A stretch of DNA of 64,000 bases from Alphaproteobacteria bacterium (lineage in GTDB: Bacteria; Pseudomonadota; Alphaproteobacteria; Reyranellales; Reyranellaceae). Below the pieces are notes generated by a model, which saw nothing but the letters and a program-made list of their open reading frames with translations, ran no database searches and was not told the origin of the DNA. The number at the start of each line of letters is the position of its first letter. Within the stretch, counting starts at the first letter, position 1. The DNA lies in assembly GCA_947474005.1 (NCBI GenBank), contig CANJHI010000009.1, forward strand, positions 1-64,000, written 5' to 3'. The position numbers and the translations under genes were made by a program. Positions 34,347 through 42,951 of the stretch are shown piece after piece.

Positions 34347-35773
34347 TACTTCTCCCTTGCGGCATCCTGTGGTCGCCGCTCGCGCCAGGGTCGCGCCTGT
34401 TCGAGCTGCGCCGCCAGCGAGAATAGCATTTCTTCGGCGCCGAAGCGGCCAACGAAATGCAAGCCGACAGGCAGTCCGTCCGCTGTCCATTCCAGCGGCA
34501 TCGACATTGCCGGCACGCCCGTGGCGTTGCACACCGCCGTGAACGGAATCATGGGCGCGAGCCCCTCCTCGTAGCCTTCCAGTGACCTGTCCATCCGGAC
34601 CGTCCCGAGCGGCAGGCTCGTGCGCGCGATCGTCGATGACAGCAGCACATCGAACTTATCGAAGAAGGCGCCGAGCAGCCGGCCCGTCCGGTGGAACGTC
34701 TGGACCGCGCGAATGTAGTCGTGGGCGCTGATGGCTGCGCCGCGCTCGGCATAGAGCCGCGTCACGGGCTCGAGGTCGTGCGGCCCGGGGATACGACCAC
34801 CGGCCCGGACCAAAATGTTCGTATGGGTGTTGGCGCACGTCACCGTCCCGAAGGCCGCGCCGGTCGCTGCGGCGTCGTAGTCGGGACTGGCTTCCTCGAC
34901 GTGGTGCCCGAGTTCGGCCAGCAACTTCGCCGTCCGCTCGACCGCGCCCACCAATACCGGATCGAGTGACACGCCACCCACAGGCTTGCGCATGAAGGCC
35001 ACGCGCAGCTTCCCCGGCGGGCGTCGCGTGGCGTCGAGGAAAGTGCCTTCCATCGGTGGCGCCCGATAGGGATCACCCGGCTCTCCGCCCGCCAGCGCAT
35101 CGAGCAGCGCCGCACTGTCGCGCACCGAGATCGATACGCAAAGCTGCGCGCCCGCTCCGGCCAGGGTTTCGCCGATCGGCGCCAGGCTCACCCGTCCGCG
35201 CGACGGTTTCAGGCCGAACAGGCCACAAAGCGACGCCGGGATGCGGATCGACCCGCCGCCGTCGGTGGCGTGCGCCATCGGCAGGCCGCACGCCGCGACG
35301 ACCGCCGCCGAGCCGCCCGATGACCCACCCGGGGAAAGATCCTTGCGCCACGGGTTCACCGTCGCGCCGCCGAAGGCGGGCTCGGTCGTGGGCGCCAGGC
35401 CGAACTCGCTGGTGTTGCTGCGACCCACGATCACCAGCCCGGCACGCCGCATGCGGGCCACGGCCGCGCTATCGGCGGTGGCGACCGGCTGATCGGCGAA
35501 GAATTTCGAGCCCAGGGTCGTCGGCGTGCCGGCGCATTCGGCCATGAGCTGCTTCACGACGAAGGGCACGCCATGGAAAGGCCCCTCGCCCGCTGCCGCG
35601 ATGGACTTGTCGAGGAGCGCGCCATCGTAGAAATTGGTAATGGCGTTCAGCGATGTGTTGAGCTTGCGCAAGTGCGCGATCGACCCGTCGACCAGCTCAC
35701 GGACGCCGATCTTGCGCGTCCTGACCAGTTCGCCCACGGCCAGCGCATCATGGGTCGCAAAGAGATCGTCCAC
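34346..35773 (-). CDS. Amidase signature family hydrolase
   Basis: This 475-residue protein has the Ser-cisSer-Lys triad of amidase signature enzymes: K74 in VPFVVKQL, the SS pair at 151-152 within SPGGSSGGSAAVVA, and S175 in DGGGSIRIPAS. It hydrolyses an amide bond in the cytosol. Family members include glutamyl-tRNA amidotransferase subunit A, but no gatB/gatC are linked and the setting is catabolic. It starts 3 nt after the DapA-like gene ends. Substrate unknown. Confidence 0.92.
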   Translation of the reverse strand: MDDLFATHDALAVGELVRTRKIGVRELVDGSIAHLRKLNTSLNAITNFYDGALLDKSIAAAGEGPFHGVPFVVKQLMAECAGTPTTLGSKFFADQPVATADSAAVARMRRAGLVIVGRSNTSEFGLAPTTEPAFGGATVNPWRKDLSPGGSSGGSAAVVAACGLPMAHATDGGGSIRIPASLCGLFGLKPSRGRVSLAPIGETLAGAGAQLCVSISVRDSAALLDALAGGEPGDPYRAPPMEGTFLDATRRPPGKLRVAFMRKPVGGVSLDPVLVGAVERTAKLLAELGHHVEEASPDYDAAATGAAFGTVTCANTHTNILVRAGGRIPGPHDLEPVTRLYAERGAAISAHDYIRAVQTFHRTGRLLGAFFDKFDVLLSSTIARTSLPLGTVRMDRSLEGYEEGLAPMIPFTAVCNATGVPAMSMPLEWTADGLPVGLHFVGRFGAEEMLFSLAAQLEQARPWRERRPQDAAREK

Positions 35774-35776
35774 TGA

Positions 35777-36859
35777 CTAGTTCCGCCAGCGCGCGAGATT
35801 GGCGGCGACGAAGGCGTCGTCGTGCAGTTCGGGATAGGTCGCATAAAGACGGTCGATGCCCGCGCTCTGGCCCGGGCTCAGCTTCTCGTGCGGATCGAGG
35901 CACTCGATGGAGGTCATCAGGCCCTGCCGGCGGAGGATCTCGTGGCAACCAGGGATGCAGCCAGCGAAATCGTGGTCGACGTCGAACACCACGCTGTTGC
36001 AGTCGGTCACGAAGGAATCGAGCGCCAGCACCTCGGGCGGAACCGCACCCGCCGACACCGAGAGCTTTAGCCGCTCCAGGAGTTTCACGGCACCGCGCGT
36101 CCACACGCTCCTGTGTCCCAGCAGGCCTCCGCGGAAACGCAGCGTAATCTCGCGATTGCCGGTGCGCACCACCATCGGCGTCACGAGATCGGCCACGATA
36201 TGATCGTCGTTTCCGGTGTAGAGCGTGATGCGTTCCTCGGCATGGGCCTGGGCGATGCCGAACGCCACATCGAGCGTGCGGTAGCGATTGAACGGCGCCA
36301 CCTTGATGGCCACGACATTGTCGATGGCAGCGAAGCGTGTCCAGAAGCCGCGCGACAGCGGAATGCCGCCCACCGCCGTCTGGAGATAGAAGCCGATCAG
36401 CGGCATTTCACGCGAGACCGCCGTGCAGTGCTCGATCAGCTCGTCTTCGCTCGCCCCTTTTAGCGCGGCGAGTGAAAGAAGCACGGCGTGATAACCCAGT
36501 GCCCGTGCCGTACGGGCTTCCTCGACCGCCTGCGCCGTCTTGCCGACGGCGCCTGCGATCATCACCAACGGCCGGTCGGTCCATTCGCGCGCCGTCTCGA
36601 TGGCGAGTTCCAGGACGGGCCGGTAGAGTCCGACCTCTCGGATAGCGAACTGGGTGGAGTGGACGCCCACGGCGAGGCCGCCGGAGCCGGCATCGACATA
36701 GTAGCGACCGATCGCCTGCTGGGACTGCTTGTCGAATGTGCGATCGGGACCAAGCGCCAGCGGGTGCGCGGGGATCACTGCGCCTTCGCGCAGCAGCGAC
36801 AGAACCGGCGCCGGCAGGTCGCGCCAATGCAATGCCTTGTCCATGGTCATGCCTGTCAT
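35777..36859 (-). CDS. DapA/DHDPS-superfamily aldolase or lyase
   Basis: This protein of about 360 residues has the DapA TIM barrel. The Schiff-base lysine is K186 in VVAIKVAPFNRY, and the tyrosine is Y158 in LIGFYLQTAV. HSTQFAIREVGLYRPVLELA takes the place of the usual GTTGE..L loop, and about 65 extra C-terminal residues (HEILRRQGLMTSIECLD...) go beyond the normal 295. Such enzymes split or condense pyruvate-linked acids, so a catabolic aldolase is likely here. Three nearby ATGs (36859, 36850, 36844) make the exact start uncertain. Confidence 0.85.
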   Translation of the reverse strand: MTGMTMDKALHWRDLPAPVLSLLREGAVIPAHPLALGPDRTFDKQSQQAIGRYYVDAGSGGLAVGVHSTQFAIREVGLYRPVLELAIETAREWTDRPLVMIAGAVGKTAQAVEEARTARALGYHAVLLSLAALKGASEDELIEHCTAVSREMPLIGFYLQTAVGGIPLSRGFWTRFAAIDNVVAIKVAPFNRYRTLDVAFGIAQAHAEERITLYTGNDDHIVADLVTPMVVRTGNREITLRFRGGLLGHRSVWTRGAVKLLERLKLSVSAGAVPPEVLALDSFVTDCNSVVFDVDHDFAGCIPGCHEILRRQGLMTSIECLDPHEKLSPGQSAGIDRLYATYPELHDDAFVAANLARWRN

Positions 36860-36860
36860 C

Positions 36861-37742
36861 CTAGCCCAATTCCGGTCCGGCGAGGGCGAAGACGTGGCTG
36901 GGATCGTCCAGCCCTTTCGCGTCACCCAGGGTCATCCGCATATAGCCGCGCGGCGAGACCGCGCCCGCCGCTTCCAGCCAGGTCTTGATGTCGCGATGGG
37001 CATCCGGCACGTCGATGATGAAAGGAAGTGTCGCGGAAGCCATCGCGCCTGCGATCAGCGCCAGGGCAATCGCCTCGCTGTCGGCGACCACCGGCCCCAG
37101 CGATGTCGCGACCCTGCCCTCGCGGCCCAGCACGAAACCGGCGATCTTTCCGGACGGCGTTTCTGCGACCGCCGCGAGGCCGCGCTGCCGCATCGCCAGA
37201 TGAGCAAGAATCGTCGGCCGCTCCATGCCGCTCAGCGGCCGGTCATAGGTCGCAAGCCGCGGCAGATCGGCGAGTTCCAAGGATCGGATGGTGATGCCCG
37301 GCGGCGGTGCCTGCGGCGACGGCACTCGGTCGAGATGCCAGCGCGAGATCTTGTAGAGGTCGTGAAATCCCAGGGGCAGATAAATCGGCCGCCCCTGCTC
37401 CGTGGCGTCGAGACCTGCCACCGCACCGGCGGCGCGCACTTCCTCGATGCAGCGCTTGAGGAGGCCGCTGCCGACACCGCCGCGGCGACGATCCGTGGTT
37501 ACCAGCACCATGCTGATCCAGGCGAGTCGCTGGCCGAGCGGCAAGACAAGGGAACTCGCCTGCCATCTGCCGTCGACGCCGGTGCAGCCGAAGCCGCGCC
37601 CCGCCGCCAGCATGAAACGCCAGTCGGCGACGCTCTGGTTCCAGCCCGCCTCGATCGACAGCGGCCACACCGCTTCCGCCTGTCCGGCGTCGATGGCCGA
37701 TACCGCAAGCACCTCAGCAGGTGCCCCCTCAGTATTGACCAT
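36861..37742 (-). CDS. GNAT-family N-acetyltransferase (two-domain)
   Basis: This 293-residue protein has an N-terminal GNAT domain with the acetyl-CoA loop VTTDRRRGGVGSGLLKRCIEEV (about 82-103), and a second, more diverged half (LGPVVADSEAIALALIAGAM) ending in GAVSPRGYMRMTLG, typical of two-domain GNATs with a C-terminal Acetyltransf_18-like part. It may acylate a pathway intermediate or a small molecule. The ATG at 37742 lies 14 nt inside the upstream gene and has AGGTG in front. Confidence 0.85.
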   Translation of the reverse strand: MVNTEGAPAEVLAVSAIDAGQAEAVWPLSIEAGWNQSVADWRFMLAAGRGFGCTGVDGRWQASSLVLPLGQRLAWISMVLVTTDRRRGGVGSGLLKRCIEEVRAAGAVAGLDATEQGRPIYLPLGFHDLYKISRWHLDRVPSPQAPPPGITIRSLELADLPRLATYDRPLSGMERPTILAHLAMRQRGLAAVAETPSGKIAGFVLGREGRVATSLGPVVADSEAIALALIAGAMASATLPFIIDVPDAHRDIKTWLEAAGAVSPRGYMRMTLGDAKGLDDPSHVFALAGPELG

Positions 37743-38757
37743 CGCGCACCTCATAATGCGTTGGCTTGTTCAAGGTAGTCATGTCGCGCGCCAGCCAGTC
37801 GGCTGTCCAAGTAATCATCTGCTGCAAGGGCACGCTGGGCTTTCCGAACTCCTTGACCATGCGTGCCGCATTGTTGATCCAGCCGGTCGGCGACGGCTTG
37901 CCCGAGAACTTGGGCGTCTTGCCTAACAGCTTGCCGAACTCGGCGGCGACCTTGGCGACTTCGAAAGTCTCCGGACCGGTGACGTTGATCGGCGTCGTTG
38001 GCGTTGTCGCATGCGCGAGACAGCGCAGCGCCACCGTGTTGGCATCGCCCTGCCAGATGACGTTGGCGTGGCCCATCGTCAGATCGATGGTCTCGCCGTC
38101 CCTCACTTTGAGGCCGATGTCGTGCAGGACGCCGTATCGCATGTCGATGGCGTAGTTCAGCCGGAACAGACGGCCCGGCGTACCGTGCTCGGCCGAGAAG
38201 TACTCGAACATGCGTTCGCGGCCCACGCAGGAGGTGGCGTAGTCGCCGGGGGGCGGGATCGGCGGTACATCCTCGGTCGCCCCACCACTCTCCACGGGCA
38301 CGAATGGATATACGCAACCGGTCGAGAAGGCCACGATGCGCGATGCCTTGAAGACCTCCGCCACCATCGCCGGTACCTGCACATTCATCGCCCAGGTAAG
38401 CGGCACGTCGCCCGAGGCGCCGAACTTGCGGCCGGCCATGAACACCACGTTGGCTGCCTGGGGTAGCTTCTCGAGAGCGGCGCGATCCAGCAGGTCGGCT
38501 GGCATCGTCTCGACGCCGGCATGCACCAATTCCTCGCACACGCCCTTCTCGCTGAAACGGGCGACGCCAATCACCTTCTTGGTCGGCGCCGCGCGCTTGG
38601 CGAGGCGGGCGAGAGTCGGGCCCATTTTACCACCGACGCCTAGCACTATGATGTCGCCCGGCGTGGCGGCGAGATCGGCGACCAGCGCATCGGACGGTGC
38701 GGTCATGAAATCTTCCAGCGCTTCGATGGACTCGAAGCGATCGGGCAGCTTGCTCAT
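37729..38757 (-). CDS. NAD-dependent epimerase/dehydratase family protein
   Basis: This 342-residue SDR-extended protein has a Rossmann start after an N-terminal extension (IIVLGVGGKMGPTLARLAKRA, about 41-61), VVFMAGRKFGASGD, FSTGCVYPFVP (where Ser/Thr of the catalytic triad lies) and an atypical active site: the usual Y-x3-K is replaced by Y..SCVGRERMFEYF, that is R where K is expected. It probably acts on a sugar or polyol derivative. It overlaps the enolase-superfamily gene by ATGA. Confidence 0.8.
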   Translation of the reverse strand: MSKLPDRFESIEALEDFMTAPSDALVADLAATPGDIIVLGVGGKMGPTLARLAKRAAPTKKVIGVARFSEKGVCEELVHAGVETMPADLLDRAALEKLPQAANVVFMAGRKFGASGDVPLTWAMNVQVPAMVAEVFKASRIVAFSTGCVYPFVPVESGGATEDVPPIPPPGDYATSCVGRERMFEYFSAEHGTPGRLFRLNYAIDMRYGVLHDIGLKVRDGETIDLTMGHANVIWQGDANTVALRCLAHATTPTTPINVTGPETFEVAKVAAEFGKLLGKTPKFSGKPSPTGWINNAARMVKEFGKPSVPLQQMITWTADWLARDMTTLNKPTHYEVRDGQY

Positions 38758-40199
38758 GGGGATGCCTTCAATCGTTCCTTGGGTGCCGCTGGCATGGCGC
38801 GCATCGACTTGAAATCGAGATCGACGCCGACGGCAAAGCCCGGGCAACCGAGCGAGCCCAGCGCCAGCTTGCCTCCCTTTGCCTTGAGCCGCCCCGGCTT
38901 GCCCGGCAGCTTCTCGTAGAGCGCGGGATGCCTCGTCACGAAGGCGTTCTGCTCGCCTTCAGGCACGCCTGACATGCCGTCGATGAAGTGATGAGCATTA
39001 CGCTCGACATGGGTGAGACCAAGCAGCGAGACCAGTGCCAGATCTTGCTGGACGCTGGTGCCCGGACCGGTCGTCAGGTCCTCGGCCGACATGAAGTAGC
39101 GTGTACTGCCGACTTCGGCATTTAGCCGCTCTATCCGCGCGGCATTGAGGATCGACTTGTAGAGGCCCTTGCAGTTCTTGCTGGAAACGCCGGAATAGCC
39201 CAGCGTCAGCGCCGTCGGAAAGGATGACAGTTCGCCATCCGACTCGTCGATGATCACGGGACGATATTCGGCGAGTTCGGTCACCGGCCGCCCCAGCGCC
39301 GCAGCGCGTTTGATCGGCTGCTCGATGAACAGCGTCGCCTTGACCATGCGCGCCAGTGCCGGCGTCTCCTCGACCTTGCGCCACAGTTCGAGAATGCCGT
39401 CGACGTCGTCATACTGCTCATTGCCGTCGAAAGTGACGCGATAGTCGCCGGCGCCGCCATCGAGCACCGAGGCAATGCGCGACAGCCGATCAAGGTCGGC
39501 ACTGATGTCGCCGCCCACCTTCAGCTTGTAGTAGCGGCCGCGATAGTAGGAGACGACCTCCTCCAACGTTTCCGGCAGCCCGTCGTTGACCCGGTCCGCA
39601 TCAGGTCGATCGGCCGCGGTCAAAGGATCGACGAGACCGACGGTATGGCGCAGGTCGATGGTTTCGCCGGGTTTGAGACCGGCTAGGAAGGGTTGGAGAT
39701 GGGCGTCCTTGATGTCGGGTGTGAGGTCGGTGGCCTCGATGCCCGGCACATTGGTCGAAATCATCGTGGCGAACGACTGCCCCGTAGCCTTGCCCAACGC
39801 ATCGAGGATCGCCCGGTCGAGCAGCGCCGGACCGTAGGAGGCGACCAGCGGGTTGAGGCCGAGCTGGGCTCCGCGCGTCTGCTGCGTTCGATAGGTGCCG
39901 GCGAACAACCCGAATGGCGTATCGAAGCCGCGCACCTTGTAGTGATCGATGGCGATGTCGAGTGACTGACGGAGCTGGTCGAGGTTCTGCGCGTCGGTGA
40001 AAGCAGGGCTTTTCTCGAACCACTTGGCGGCCAGCGCCTCGACCGCCACGCCTTCGCTGCTTCGCCCATCGGCGAGTGAAATTCGCACGCGCACGATCGC
40101 GTGGACGCTCTCGGTCACGGTGATGACGCCGAAGCGGAACGGCAGGCGCAAGCGAACATCGCGTTCGAAGCGGTCGACCTGCTCAAGTTTCACTTTCAT
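38754..40199 (-). CDS. Enolase-superfamily (mandelate racemase/muconate lactonising-like) enzyme
   Basis: This 481-residue protein is longer than most MR/MLE members (about 370-400). Superfamily residues are visible: K225-x-K227 in YYKLKVGG, metal ligands D258 (TFDGNEQ), E293 (FIEQP) and D318 (IIDESDG), and K341/K344 in SSKNCKG. The metal ligand spacing is normal, so an active Mg2+ enzyme that abstracts a proton alpha to a carboxylate is expected. The extra length falls in the first 220 residues and the C-terminal tail. It follows the isomerase-like gene after 6 nt. Confidence 0.88.
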   Translation of the reverse strand: MKVKLEQVDRFERDVRLRLPFRFGVITVTESVHAIVRVRISLADGRSSEGVAVEALAAKWFEKSPAFTDAQNLDQLRQSLDIAIDHYKVRGFDTPFGLFAGTYRTQQTRGAQLGLNPLVASYGPALLDRAILDALGKATGQSFATMISTNVPGIEATDLTPDIKDAHLQPFLAGLKPGETIDLRHTVGLVDPLTAADRPDADRVNDGLPETLEEVVSYYRGRYYKLKVGGDISADLDRLSRIASVLDGGAGDYRVTFDGNEQYDDVDGILELWRKVEETPALARMVKATLFIEQPIKRAAALGRPVTELAEYRPVIIDESDGELSSFPTALTLGYSGVSSKNCKGLYKSILNAARIERLNAEVGSTRYFMSAEDLTTGPGTSVQQDLALVSLLGLTHVERNAHHFIDGMSGVPEGEQNAFVTRHPALYEKLPGKPGRLKAKGGKLALGSLGCPGFAVGVDLDFKSMRAMPAAPKERLKASP

Positions 40200-40205
40200 G
40201 CGCTT

Positions 40206-41015
40206 CTACTCCAGCAAGCCGGTGACGTAGCCAATCATGCGCGCCGCGCAGGTCGGACCGTCGGGTTCGTAGACGAAGGGTTCCATCGCCACCCAGCCGG
40301 CGTAGCCGGTTTCCTTGAGTGCCTGCACGACAGGCGCAAACCTGTCGGCGCCCTGACCCGGTCCACGCCTGTTGCGGTCGTTGAACTGCACATGGGCCAC
40401 CAGGCCACTCGGCATCCAGCGGCGGATGGCATCGGCGACCGGCTCCTTCTCTTCCAGGCTGGCCGCCAGAGTGTCGATCATGATGTGCAGCGCCGGATTG
40501 CCGTTGCGCTTCACCACATCGGCGGCCTCGGCGAGCGTATTGATGAAATTGCAGTCGGGCCGGGCGAGCGGTTCCAGGCAATAGGCGACGCCCGCCTGGC
40601 CCGCCTCCGAAGCTGTGATGCGCCACGCCTCTTCCGCCCGCTTGGCGTCGTCGGGGCTCGCCACGCGGCGTTGTGCCGGCGAGCCATGCACGAGGTAGTC
40701 GGCCCCGAGATCGGCGCAGAGTTCGACCGAACCGCGCAACACCTCGACGCTCTTCTGCCAGACCGTGCGGTCGGAGGTGGTGATGGAGAGCCCCGCCGGT
40801 GCCGCCAGCAGCCAATGCAGGCCGCTCACCGCAATTCCGGCGTCGGTGCAGGCACGGCGAACTTCCGCACGTCGCGACGCTGGCATGCACCATGCTTCGT
40901 CGCCCAGGGTGAAAGGCGCGACTTCCAGACCATGATAGCCGAGACCTGCCGCCAGTACGCATTGGCGCTCGAAGGAGAGTTCGCGGATCACCTCATTGCA
41001 CAGGGACAGTTTCAC
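40206..41015 (-). CDS. Sugar phosphate isomerase/epimerase family TIM-barrel protein
   Basis: This 269-residue xylose-isomerase-like (AP endonuclease 2 fold) protein has YHGLEVAP, SGLHWLLAAP, LVHGSPAQRR, YCLEPLARPDCNFINT, HIMIDTL, HVQFNDRNRRGPGQG and the terminal VAMEPFVYEP. These carry the Glu-Asp-His-Glu metal set of the fold. The GTG at 41015 (GAGGATC upstream) starts the conserved sequence; the frame upstream is open for another 1 kb antisense to the ABC permease but is not protein-like. It heads the eight-gene operon. Confidence 0.88.
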   Translation of the reverse strand: MKLSLCNEVIRELSFERQCVLAAGLGYHGLEVAPFTLGDEAWCMPASRRAEVRRACTDAGIAVSGLHWLLAAPAGLSITTSDRTVWQKSVEVLRGSVELCADLGADYLVHGSPAQRRVASPDDAKRAEEAWRITASEAGQAGVAYCLEPLARPDCNFINTLAEAADVVKRNGNPALHIMIDTLAASLEEKEPVADAIRRWMPSGLVAHVQFNDRNRRGPGQGADRFAPVVQALKETGYAGWVAMEPFVYEPDGPTCAARMIGYVTGLLE

Positions 41016-41135
41016 CGATGATCCTCGCCCAACCGCCAAACTTGACGGGCAAATGCGCCTTCGCCAGTCTGAATGAATGTATGCGCATGATATCAGCGGG
41101 ACAAAAGCGATGAACAGGTTCATCGTTCCGCGCGC
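41016..41135. promoter_or_regulatory. Divergent promoter region of the catabolic operon and the ABC importer
   Basis: This 120-bp gap separates the two divergent units. It contains TTGACG at 41042-41047 and a palindrome ATGCGCAT at 41081-41088 flanked by TGT and GATA. ATGCGC occurs a second time at 41053. These are candidate promoter and operator elements; no regulator gene is adjacent. Confidence 0.35.
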
Positions 41136-41903
41136 ATGACGAAATTTGCCGGACTCAGCCGCCAATACTGGCCGACCCTCGTGCTGTTCGCGTTCCTGCT
41201 GGCAAGTTGGCAGGCCGCCGTCAGCTTCGGCGGAATCCGCGAATATCTCCTGCCGGCTCCGATCTCGGTCTGGAACGGCCTGTGGTCGAACGAGATCGCC
41301 TGGAGCCAGCATATCTGGACGACGACGCTCGAAATCGTCGGCGCCTTCTTCATGGCCGCCATCGTCGGCGTGGCGCTGGGTGTTGCCATCGCCTGGTCGC
41401 CGCTGCTGGCCAATGCGCTGGTGCCATTCCTGGTCTTCGTGAACACACTGCCCAAGGTCGCCATCGCGCCGCTGTTCCTGATCTGGATGGGCTACGGCAT
41501 CTTTCCCAATATGCTGATGGGAGCGCTCATCGGCTTCTTTCCCGTGGTCATCAACACCGCCGTCGGCCTTTCGCAGGTCGAAGCCGATATGCTCGATCTC
41601 GGCCGCGTCTTCAGCGCGCCGAAATGGAAGATCTTTCTCAAGATCCGCCTGCCCAATGCCCTGCCCTATATTCTGAGCGCGCTCAAGATCACCGCGACCG
41701 CCGCCGTCGTCGGTGCCATCGTCGGCGAGTTCGTGGCCTCGCAGCGTGGCCTGGGTTACGTCATTGTCGCCACACAGAGCAGCATGAACACCTCGGTGGC
41801 ATTTGCCGCCCTGATCTGGATTTCCGCCGTGGGACTGGCACTCTACGGACTGGTCGTTGTCGTGGCGCGCCTTTGGGCGCCATGGGCTGAAGGTATCGAT
41901 TGA
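41136..41903 (+). CDS. NitT/TauT-type ABC transporter permease
   Basis: This 255-residue BPD_transp_1 permease has about six segments and the EAA coupling motif near VFSAPKWKIFLKIRLPNALPYI (about 165-186). FVNTLPKVAIAPLFLIW is typical of SsuC/TauC/ThiX-like permeases. With the following binding protein and ATPase it forms a complete importer in the order permease, receptor, ATPase. The ribosome-binding site is weak. Confidence 0.92.
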   Translation: MTKFAGLSRQYWPTLVLFAFLLASWQAAVSFGGIREYLLPAPISVWNGLWSNEIAWSQHIWTTTLEIVGAFFMAAIVGVALGVAIAWSPLLANALVPFLVFVNTLPKVAIAPLFLIWMGYGIFPNMLMGALIGFFPVVINTAVGLSQVEADMLDLGRVFSAPKWKIFLKIRLPNALPYILSALKITATAAVVGAIVGEFVASQRGLGYVIVATQSSMNTSVAFAALIWISAVGLALYGLVVVVARLWAPWAEGID

Positions 41904-41925
41904 TCGAACGATAGGGAGACGTCTC

Positions 41926-42927
41926 ATGCTTCGCATCTCGTCACTGGCCCTCGCCGCGCTCGTCGCGGTCGCGAGCAGCGCATCGGCCCAGACGCTGGAG
42001 AAATTCAATTTCGCTCTCAACTGGTTTCCGGTCGGCGACCACGCCGCCTACTGGGTTGCGCTGGAGAAGGGCTACTACAAGGCCAAAGGCCTCGACGTGA
42101 CGCTGGAGAACTCCAAGGGCTCGGGCGATGTGATCGCCAAGCTCGACACCGGCCGCGCCGATGCCGGCGTCGCCGACTCCGCCGTCGTCATCGCCGCCTC
42201 CACGCGCGGCTCCACGGTGAAGTCGGTCGGGATGATCTGGGACAACACCGCGCTTAACTTCTTTAGCCTCAAGAGCAGCCCGATCGCCAAGCCCAAGGAT
42301 CTCGAGGGCAAAAACCTCGGCGCCCCTCCGGGCGACAGCCAGCGCCAGATGTTCCCGGGCTTCGCCAAGCTCACCGGCATCGACGCCAGCAAGGTCACCT
42401 GGGTGAATATTGAGCCGGCCGCCAAGATCGCGGCGCTGGCTGAGAAGCGCCTCGACGGTGTCGGCGATGCCACCACCGGCCTGCCGCTCTACGAGAAGGC
42501 CTCGGGCAAGGGCAATATCGTGATGATGCAATGGTCCGATTTCGGCTTTGACCTCTACTCGCTGTCGATCGCCGCCAGCGCCAAGACGATGAAGGAGCGC
42601 CCCAAGGCGCTGAAGGACTTCCTCGAAGCCTCCTACATGGGCTGGCGTGACGTGATGGCCGATCCGGCCGCTGCCATGGCAATCTTCAAGAAGCGCGTGC
42701 CGGAAATCGATGTCGAGACCCTGACGCCCAACATGGCGATGGGTCTCGCGCTGATGAACACCGAGCGCTATGCCAAGAACGGCATCGGCTGGATCGAGGA
42801 AAAGAAGATGTGCAACTCGGTCGACCTGGTGAACACCTACATGGGCTTGACCAAGAAGGCCGAGTGTAAGGACGTCTACTCAATGGAGTTTTACACCAAG
42901 GTGGAAATGCCGAAGAAGACGAACTGA
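41926..42927 (+). CDS. NMT1/THI5-like ABC transporter substrate-binding protein
   Basis: This 333-residue periplasmic protein has a signal peptide (MLRISSLALAALVAVASSASA-Q), then the NMT1/THI5 start KFNFALNWFPVGDHAAYWVALEKGYYKAKGLDV. The THI5 fold binds pyrimidines, riboflavin, sulfonates or similar small molecules. The substrate is unknown, but linkage to the divergent operon suggests that it feeds that pathway. AGGGAG precedes the ATG. Confidence 0.92.
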   Translation: MLRISSLALAALVAVASSASAQTLEKFNFALNWFPVGDHAAYWVALEKGYYKAKGLDVTLENSKGSGDVIAKLDTGRADAGVADSAVVIAASTRGSTVKSVGMIWDNTALNFFSLKSSPIAKPKDLEGKNLGAPPGDSQRQMFPGFAKLTGIDASKVTWVNIEPAAKIAALAEKRLDGVGDATTGLPLYEKASGKGNIVMMQWSDFGFDLYSLSIAASAKTMKERPKALKDFLEASYMGWRDVMADPAAAMAIFKKRVPEIDVETLTPNMAMGLALMNTERYAKNGIGWIEEKKMCNSVDLVNTYMGLTKKAECKDVYSMEFYTKVEMPKKTN

Positions 42928-42951
42928 CACCCAGCAAGCTTTGTAAGCGGC

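Noticed and set aside
41016-42020. N-terminal extension of the isomerase-like gene (open frame to 42020)
   Set aside because: The extra 335 codons are antisense to the ABC permease and unlike any protein; homology-like sequence begins at the GTG at 41015.
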